64,000 nt of DNA from Adlercreutzia shanghongiae. Its GTDB lineage: Bacteria; Actinomycetota; Coriobacteriia; Coriobacteriales; Eggerthellaceae. This document shows, piece after piece, positions 58,954 through 64,000 of this stretch (position 1 is its first letter; the number at the start of each line of letters is the position of its first letter). Location of the stretch: NCBI RefSeq assembly GCF_035830635.1, contig NZ_JAYMFI010000015.1, forward strand, positions 46,067-110,066, written 5' to 3'. The notes under the pieces were generated by a model, which was not told the DNA's origin, did not search any database, and worked only from the letters and a program-made list of their open reading frames with translations. A program made the translations under genes and the position numbers.

Positions 58954-59088
58954 TTGCTTTCGAAACGACGGGTAGCGTAGTTTTCGGGGCGAAGAAGCGC
59001 GGTCGCGAAAATCGCGACCTGGGAAAACTCCTATGTGAGCTTGCGTGATCCGCTCGCGAGACTACGCTACCCGTCGTTTCGAAAGCAA
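58954..59088. repeat. 135-bp MITE-like element with 28-bp perfect inverted repeats
   Basis: The arm at 58954-58981 (starting TTGCTTTCGAAACGACGGG) is exactly complementary to 59061-59088 over 28 bp. Inside lies another perfect dyad GGTCGCGA-AAA-TCGCGACC (59001-59019). There is no reading frame of note. It stands between the rplL terminator and the converging patatin gene. No clear target-site duplication is visible. Confidence 0.8.
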
Positions 59089-59106
59089 AAGAGCGACCCC
59101 GGGAAT

Positions 59107-60042
59107 CTAGCCGAGCCACTCCAGCAGGGAGGCGATGTCGCGGCGGGCTTGGGAGCTGCCGGTCTCGTAGGAGCGGACGAGGGCGTCGTAGTCGGTGGTC
59201 TTGTTGCTGACCTCCATGACGTCGGGATAGAATACCCAGGCCGTCCCCGATTTCTCCAGCGCCTCAATTTCGTCGCAGAGCGCGTTGTAGGGCTGCCAGC
59301 GGGCGATGGTGCGCTCGGCCACCACGGGGTGCGACCGAAAGGCCGCGCGGAAGAGCGTCTGGGCGCCGCGCCCCATGGGGCGCTTGCGGTAGCCGCGGGG
59401 CTGGGTGCGGATGATGCAGAAGCGCTCGAAGCCGTCGGCGCGGGCGGCGTTCAGCAGAATGCCCCAGCTATCGCCCATGCCGCCGTCCACGTAGGTGCGC
59501 TCGCCGATGGTGGTAGGGGGCATGAAGATGGGCATGGTGGACGACGCGCGTACCATAAGGCCCACGTCGTGGGCGGTCTTCATGTCGGCTTTCGTCCAGG
59601 CCACCGTCTCGCCGGTATCCCAGTCCAGAGCCTCGATGTGCACCTCGGCGGGGTTCGCGCGGAAGGTGTCCCAGTCGAAGGCCATGGGGTCGCCCGCAGG
59701 CGCGGTTTCGATGAGCTCCTCGTACAGATAGGGTCCGTTGAAGTAGCCGTGCCCGGCAAGGAAGCTGCCCCAGCCGCCGAAGCGCGGGTATTGCACCAGC
59801 TCCACGAAGCTGGCCCGGGCGCGCTGAGGGTCGCGTACCAAATAGTTCACCGTGTGGCTCGAGCCCGCCGAGATGCCGTAGACGCGTCCGAAGTTCACGT
59901 TGCGCGCGAGCAGTTCCACCACCATGGGGGCCGTGTAGCTGTTGCGCATCCCGCCGCCTTCGAAGATAAGCGCCACATCGGGCTGGTTGATGGCCATGGC
60001 GGCGCGGTCGACACGGGAAGCGGTGGGGGACATATCGGACAT
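59107..60042 (-). CDS. Patatin-like phospholipase
   Basis: A 311-residue predicted lipid acyl hydrolase of the RssA/YjjU type. The oxyanion loop is FEGGGMRNSYTAPMV, the nucleophile elbow is VYGISAGSSHT (Ser of GxSxG), and the catalytic Asp is in YVDGGMGDSWG. No signal peptide or helix is evident, so it acts in the cytoplasm or is exported by other means. GGAGAGAAAG lies before ATG; a second ATG three codons later is possible. It probably has its own transcript, since a terminator separates it from the upstream gene on the same strand. Confidence 0.92.
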   Translation of the reverse strand: MSDMSPTASRVDRAAMAINQPDVALIFEGGGMRNSYTAPMVVELLARNVNFGRVYGISAGSSHTVNYLVRDPQRARASFVELVQYPRFGGWGSFLAGHGYFNGPYLYEELIETAPAGDPMAFDWDTFRANPAEVHIEALDWDTGETVAWTKADMKTAHDVGLMVRASSTMPIFMPPTTIGERTYVDGGMGDSWGILLNAARADGFERFCIIRTQPRGYRKRPMGRGAQTLFRAAFRSHPVVAERTIARWQPYNALCDEIEALEKSGTAWVFYPDVMEVSNKTTDYDALVRSYETGSSQARRDIASLLEWLG

Positions 60043-60062
60043 GACGGCGGCTTTCTCTCCAC

Positions 60063-60094
60063 GAAAAAAGGGAGCCCAAAAGTGAGCTCCCTTT
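60063..60094 (-). terminator. Terminator after the BaeRF-like gene
   Basis: On the minus strand AAAGGGAGC (60094-60086) pairs with GCTCCCTTT (60075-60067) and is followed by TTT. It ends the BaeRF-like transcript before the patatin gene. Confidence 0.85.
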
Positions 60095-60128
60095 CAGTAT
60101 AGCGGTTTGCCCTAGCGGGCCGGGCCGA

Positions 60129-61379
60129 CTATTCCGCGTAGCGGAAGAGGGCGGCGACGGACTTGTCGGTGGGCATCTGGTCCTGTTCCACGATGTAGAT
60201 GTGAGCGTCCTGCGCCAACGCCGCCTGGGCGAAGGCGTCGGTGATGTCGGGCGCGGCCGGGTCGATGTAGCCGTCATCGGTGGGATTCGGGTTCGGATCG
60301 AAAGTGACGGTGCCGGTGTTGATGTCGAAGCCGCCGGGCAGAATCTTGCCCTTCACCATGAACAGGGCCCCCACGCGACGCTCGGCGAGCGCCATGCCGA
60401 TGGCGTCGAAGTCGTCCGACGCCTTGCCGTGGGCCGCGTCAGCGCCGAACTTCTCGGCAGTCTCCTTGATATTCGCGTCGCGGATGCCGTCCATCACGGC
60501 CAGCGATTCTTCCAAGAGCGCCTTGCCGTCAAGGCCGGCCGGGTCCTTCTTGATGCCGACGGGCAGCAGGTGGCGCAGGGTGCAGATCTTGCGGAAGTCG
60601 TTCACGTACTCCGGATCGCAGCACAGGATGATGGGCGTGGTGTCGTCGCGCACCAGGTAGTCATTCACGGTCTTGTTCACGTAGCGGAACCACTGGGCGG
60701 CGTCTTCCTTCTTCACGTCGTTGCGCGATTGATGGTCGTGGTACTGGCCCATGTGGCCCTCGAGCGTGATATAGTCCAGCGCGCCCAGCTCGTCCTTCTT
60801 CATGTCGGCGGCGGTGTCGTCGCTGTTGGCGAACAGCTCGCTGAAGAAGTCGTGCACCTCCTGCGGCAGCTGCTGACGCTCCACGTGGGTGCGGTCGCCC
60901 TTCACCCAGCTGAAGCGGTCGTTGGAAAGCTCCAGCACGTAGTACTCGGTGCCGTACTGGAAGTTGCGCAGCAGCGGCTTCACGAAGTAGGTGTCGCCGG
61001 CGGCCACCATGGGATCGGGGGCGAAGAACAGGTTGTATACGTACACGTCGTCGTTGCTCATGAGGAAGCCCAGACCTTCGCCAGCGTGCAGCCACAGCGG
61101 CATGTCGGGATGTTCCAGCAGGTAGTCGGCGCGCTTCACGATGCCCGCATAGGCATTCTTGTCGTAGCTTTCGGCCAGGGTGCGCTCGGCATCCTTCATC
61201 AGGTCCTTGAACATGTCGCGGTCCCAGATGTCGCGGCGCTCTTCACGCTCGGTGTGGTGCACGGGAATATACAGCGACACGACCGGCGCAGGCACGTTGG
61301 AGAGAATGGAGGGGTCGAAGCTCTCCATCACGTGAATGCTCTCGTGGGTCTTGCGCTGTGTCTCCTTCTCGTCTTTCAT
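60129..61379 (-). CDS. BaeRF-like protein (bacterial archaeo-eukaryotic release-factor fold)
   Basis: A 416-residue soluble protein. The layout suggests the three domains of the bacterial eRF1-like (BaeRF) families: an N-terminal alpha/beta domain (PVVSLYIPVHHTEREERRD), a middle domain (RFSWVKGDRTHVERQQLPQE) after KPLLRNFQYGTEYYVLELS, and a C-terminal L7Ae-like domain (ALAERRVGALFMVKG, ending VAALFRYAE). No GGQ motif is present, so it is not a standard release factor. Members are proposed to act on stalled ribosomes or in stress, but no function is proven. Family placement is by pattern only. TTTC-rich AGGTTTCGCC precedes ATG. Confidence 0.7.
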   Translation of the reverse strand: MKDEKETQRKTHESIHVMESFDPSILSNVPAPVVSLYIPVHHTEREERRDIWDRDMFKDLMKDAERTLAESYDKNAYAGIVKRADYLLEHPDMPLWLHAGEGLGFLMSNDDVYVYNLFFAPDPMVAAGDTYFVKPLLRNFQYGTEYYVLELSNDRFSWVKGDRTHVERQQLPQEVHDFFSELFANSDDTAADMKKDELGALDYITLEGHMGQYHDHQSRNDVKKEDAAQWFRYVNKTVNDYLVRDDTTPIILCCDPEYVNDFRKICTLRHLLPVGIKKDPAGLDGKALLEESLAVMDGIRDANIKETAEKFGADAAHGKASDDFDAIGMALAERRVGALFMVKGKILPGGFDINTGTVTFDPNPNPTDDGYIDPAAPDITDAFAQAALAQDAHIYIVEQDQMPTDKSVAALFRYAE

Positions 61380-61481
61380 GGCGAAACCTCCATAGTGGTC
61401 GGGTGCGGTGTTGCGACGCGTCGCCAGGGCCCGCGGGGCCGCCTTGCAGAAGGCCGTGCTCGGTAAAGCTCGTCGGCGCGT

Positions 61482-61522
61482 AAAAAGAGCATAGCCCCCC
61501 GAGGCTGATTCGGAGGGCTATG
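61482..61522 (-). terminator. Terminator after the P-type ATPase gene
   Basis: On the minus strand CATAGCCCTCCG pairs with CGGGGGGCTATG (one G-U, 9-nt loop) and is followed by CTCTTTTT. It lies about 40 bp past the ATPase stop. Confidence 0.88.
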
Positions 61523-61559
61523 GGTAAGTCTGTGAACTTCTGGTTGCCGAAATGCTGAT

Positions 61560-63479
61560 TTACTCTCTCACGTTCATGGCGCGCATGGCGTTCAAGATGG
61601 CGATGACGGCCACGCCCACGTCGGCGAACACGGCCATCCACATGTTCGCGATGCCGAAGGCCGCCAGGATGAGCACGGCGAACTTGATGCCGAGCGCGAA
61701 CACGATGTTCTGCCACACGATGCGCATGGTGTGGCGAGCCAGGTCGATGGCTTTCGCGATGTCGTCGGGGTTGTCGTTCATGAGCACGATGTCGGCGGCC
61801 TCGATGGCGGCGTCCGACCCCATGGCGCCCATGGCGATGCCGATGTCGGCGCGGGTGAGCACCGGCGCGTCGTTGATGCCGTCTCCCACGAAGGCCAGCT
61901 TGCCCTTGCCGCGCGTGTCGCGCTCGGTGGCGGCCAGCAGCGCTTCTACCTGGGACACCTTGTCCTGGGGCAGCAGCTCGGCGTGCACCTCGTCGATGCC
62001 GAGGTCGGCTGCCACGGCCTGGGCCACGGCGGCGCGGTCGCCGGTGAGCATGACCGTGCGCTTCACGCCGGCCGCGTGCAGATCGGCAATAGCGCGCTTG
62101 GCCTCAGGCTTCACGGTGTCGGCGATGACTACGTGCCCGGCGAAGCGGCCGTCTATGGCCACGTAAAGCACGGTTCCGGCGGCGTCGGTCGCCTGGAAGG
62201 CCACGTTGCGGGCACCCATGAGCTTCCCGTTGCCCACGAGCACGGGCTTGCCGTCCACAAGCGCCGCCACGCCTTGGCCGCTGATCTCCTCCACGTCGCT
62301 CACGCGGGCCGCGTCCAGAGGGGTGCTGCAGGCCTCGCGCACCGAGGCGGCGATGGGGTGGGTCGAGAAGGACTCGGCCAGCGCCGCGGTGGCGATGAGC
62401 TCGTCCTCGGTGAAGTCGGCGGCCGGGGCAATCTCGGTTACGGCGAAGGTGCCGTCGGTTAGCGTGCCGGTCTTGTCGAACACCACGACCTCGGTGGAGC
62501 CCAAAGCCTCCAGGTAGTTCGAGCCCTTCACCAAGATGCCCAAACGCGAGGCGCCGCCGATGCCGCCGAAGAACGACAGCGGCACCGAGATGACGAGCGC
62601 GCAGGGGCACGACACCACGAGGAAGGTCAGGCCGCGCAACACCCAGTCGGCCCAGTCGCCGCCGAACAGCAGTGGGGGCACCACGGCCAGAAGCGCCGCC
62701 ACGCCCACGACGATGGGGGTGTACACGCGGGCGAAGCGCGTGATGAAGTTCTCGGTGCGGGCCTTCTTCTCGGCGGCGTTCTCCACCAGCTCCAGAATGC
62801 GGCTGACGGTGGAGTCCTCGAAGGGCTTGGTGGCGCGCACGACGATCTTGCCCGTGAGGTTCACGCAGCCCGAGATGACCTCGTCGCCCGGGCGCGCCGT
62901 GCGGGGCACTGACTCGCCGGTGAGCGCTGCGGTGTCCACCTGGCTGTCGCCCGACACGATGACGCCGTCCAGCGGAATGCGCTCGCCGGGCATGACGATG
63001 AACTCGTCGTCGGGGGCCAGCTCGAAGGGATCCACCTGCTTGAGCTTCCCTTCTTCTATCACGTTGGCGAACTCGGGTGCGATATCCATCATGTCGGCGA
63101 TGGACTTGCGCGACTTGTCCACGGCGTAGCTCTGGAACAGCTCGCCCACCTGGAAGAACAGCATCACAGCAGCGCCTTCGGCCATGTGCGGCTCGGTGTG
63201 CGGGAACAGCACCAGCGCGAACGCGCCGAAGGTGGCCACGGTCATGAGGAAGTCCTCGTCGAGCGCGTGTCCGCGCGCGAGCCCTCGGAAGGCGCCGGCG
63301 ATGACATCGTAGCCGGCGATAAGGTAGGGGATGAGGAAGAGCGCGAACTCGGCGTACACGTCGCCGGGGGTGCCGAAGGCGGCGCGCAAGATGCCCATGT
63401 TCTCCACGACGATGATGGCGAAGAAGATGACGAGGGCGACGATAATGCGGGTGAGGAGTCGCTTTTGTTTGGGGCTCAT
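61560..63479 (-). CDS. Heavy-metal P1B-type ATPase (Zn/Cd/Co type)
   Basis: A 639-residue metal exporter. ATG 63479 (MSPKQKRLLTRI) is chosen behind AGGACCCC. The N-terminus lacks an HMA domain and begins with helices. Landmarks: actuator TGES in ALTGESVPRT, the metal-binding CPC in VVSCPCALVIS, the phosphorylated Asp in VVFDKTGTLTDG, the HP signature in ESFSTHPIAA, TGDRAAVA and GDGINDAPVLTRADIG. C-terminal helix residues (near NMWMAVFADVGV) fit the CadA/ZntA group with a conserved Asp in VFADVGV. A stand-alone HMA protein gene lies upstream on the same strand. Confidence 0.94.
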   Translation of the reverse strand: MSPKQKRLLTRIIVALVIFFAIIVVENMGILRAAFGTPGDVYAEFALFLIPYLIAGYDVIAGAFRGLARGHALDEDFLMTVATFGAFALVLFPHTEPHMAEGAAVMLFFQVGELFQSYAVDKSRKSIADMMDIAPEFANVIEEGKLKQVDPFELAPDDEFIVMPGERIPLDGVIVSGDSQVDTAALTGESVPRTARPGDEVISGCVNLTGKIVVRATKPFEDSTVSRILELVENAAEKKARTENFITRFARVYTPIVVGVAALLAVVPPLLFGGDWADWVLRGLTFLVVSCPCALVISVPLSFFGGIGGASRLGILVKGSNYLEALGSTEVVVFDKTGTLTDGTFAVTEIAPAADFTEDELIATAALAESFSTHPIAASVREACSTPLDAARVSDVEEISGQGVAALVDGKPVLVGNGKLMGARNVAFQATDAAGTVLYVAIDGRFAGHVVIADTVKPEAKRAIADLHAAGVKRTVMLTGDRAAVAQAVAADLGIDEVHAELLPQDKVSQVEALLAATERDTRGKGKLAFVGDGINDAPVLTRADIGIAMGAMGSDAAIEAADIVLMNDNPDDIAKAIDLARHTMRIVWQNIVFALGIKFAVLILAAFGIANMWMAVFADVGVAVIAILNAMRAMNVRE

Positions 63480-63508
63480 GGTGGGGTCCTTCGTTGTCCG
63501 CTTCTGAC

Positions 63509-63714
63509 CAGGGGGCAATACTCGATGCTCAGACAGTCCTCGCTCGGCGAAACAGCCCACTGGGCTGTTTCGTTCGCTGCGGAACTGCGCGTCGAGCATC
63601 GCCCCCTGATCGGAAGCTACTCTTACGGGGTTGAGAGAACAGTAGGCTGGGGGCGCTGCGGAACTGCGCGCGGAGGCACGCCCCGCGCCCGCCGACTGCT
63701 CTTACGGGGTTGAG
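63509..63714. repeat. Long imperfect palindrome plus 79-bp tandem duplication
   Basis: Outer arms CAGGGGGC...GATGCTC (63509-63530) face GAGCATCGCCCCCTG (63594-63608). The centre is a perfect hairpin CGAAACAGCCC-ACT-GGGCTGTTTCG (63548-63572). CGCTGCGGAACTGCGCG occurs at 63575 and 63654, and TCTTACGGGGTTGAG at 63621 and 63700, both 79 bp apart, showing a tandem duplication. The gap 63480-63720 has no gene. Confidence 0.75.
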
Positions 63715-63720
63715 GGAGTG

Positions 63721-63948
63721 CTAGCGCTTGATGACGCAATCCTTCTCGTAGCTGGTGCATACCTGCTGGGCGGCGTCGACGATGGCGGCGAAGGCCTCGG
63801 CATCGTCGACATCGGCGTCGATCACGAGCTTGCTCGTCATGAAGCTGATAGTGGCCTTGTTCACGCCAGGCAGCTGGCTGATGCCGGCTTCCATCTTCGC
63901 GGCGCAGTTGGCGCAGTCCAGGTTCTCTAGCTTGAATGCCTTTCGCAT
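63721..63948 (-). CDS. Heavy-metal-associated (HMA) domain protein
   Basis: A 75-residue single HMA domain. The metal site is LDCANCAAKME (CxxC), followed by GISQLPGVNKATISFMTSKL and DAEAFAAIVDAAQ, the usual beta-alpha-beta order. The C-terminus (CTSYEKDCVIKR) adds two more Cys. ATG 63948 lies 6 nt after AAAGGA and is preferred over the ATG nine codons upstream. It probably delivers metal to, or senses it for, the P-type ATPase encoded downstream, which lacks its own HMA domain. Confidence 0.92.
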   Translation of the reverse strand: MRKAFKLENLDCANCAAKMEAGISQLPGVNKATISFMTSKLVIDADVDDAEAFAAIVDAAQQVCTSYEKDCVIKR

Positions 63949-64000
63949 GGCGGTTCCTTTCTCGTTCTCGCTCAATGGTGGCTGGGGGGCTTTCAGTGCT

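Overview
This is a 64 kb chromosomal piece of a GC-rich, monoderm, anaerobic bacterium. The best guess is class Coriobacteriia, family Eggerthellaceae (Eggerthella/Gordonibacter/Adlercreutzia type). The grounds are two Tat-exported FAD-dependent fumarate-reductase-like proteins, each next to a LuxR regulator with a polytopic membrane domain, a soluble exported molybdopterin oxidoreductase operon, a Tad/Flp pilus locus without an outer-membrane secretin, and high GC with strong use of GTG starts. The genus is inference only.

Layout. 1-6 kb: a two-component system and a MacB/FtsX-type ABC exporter. 6-11.6 kb: on the minus strand, a MarR-MATE efflux unit, a GntR(YtrA)-ABC unit and an internally deleted EamA transporter. 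11.7-22.3 kb: tRNA-Val, then a tightly overlapping Tad/Flp pilus operon (cpaB, tadZ, tadA, tadB, tadC, flp, a second pilin-like gene, TadE/TadG-like pseudopilins, and three accessory genes), ending against a ModE-like regulator. 22.6-24.2 kb: thrC. 24.4-28.4 kb: ferrous iron uptake (feoA, feoA, feoB, Cys-rich small protein) with a DtxR-type regulator and candidate metal-regulator boxes. 28.5-30.5 kb: a DivIC/FtsB-like protein and Ppx/GppA. 30.6-31.6 kb: tRNA-Leu and a sortase-like protein. 31.7-40 kb: a heme-motif sensor kinase and response regulator, an AAA/DUF4143 ATPase behind four 23-bp iterons, and a comparatively AT-rich operon for a Tat-exported molybdenum oxidoreductase, its four-cluster ferredoxin-like subunit and a TorD-like chaperone. 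The same four-half-site array stands before the kinase gene and before the oxidoreductase gene, so I infer that this response regulator controls both.

40-64 kb: a polyprenyl synthase and a peptidoglycan-binding-domain protein; a divergent LuxR/FAD-reductase pair; leuC-leuD-leuB with a small membrane-peptide gene between leuD and leuB that has the architecture of a type I toxin; a NifX-like protein; hisS; a large membrane protein of unknown function; a second FAD-reductase/LuxR pair; the L10 leader with rplJ-rplL; a patatin; a BaeRF-like protein; and a P-type metal ATPase with a separate HMA-domain protein.

Many intergenic spaces hold palindromes or tandem repeats rather than genes. The least explained signals are two candidate small membrane-peptide loci with competing RNA structures, the shared operator array, the 23-bp iterons, and several MITE-like palindromes of 100-135 bp. 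All calls come from reading the sequence; no database search was run.
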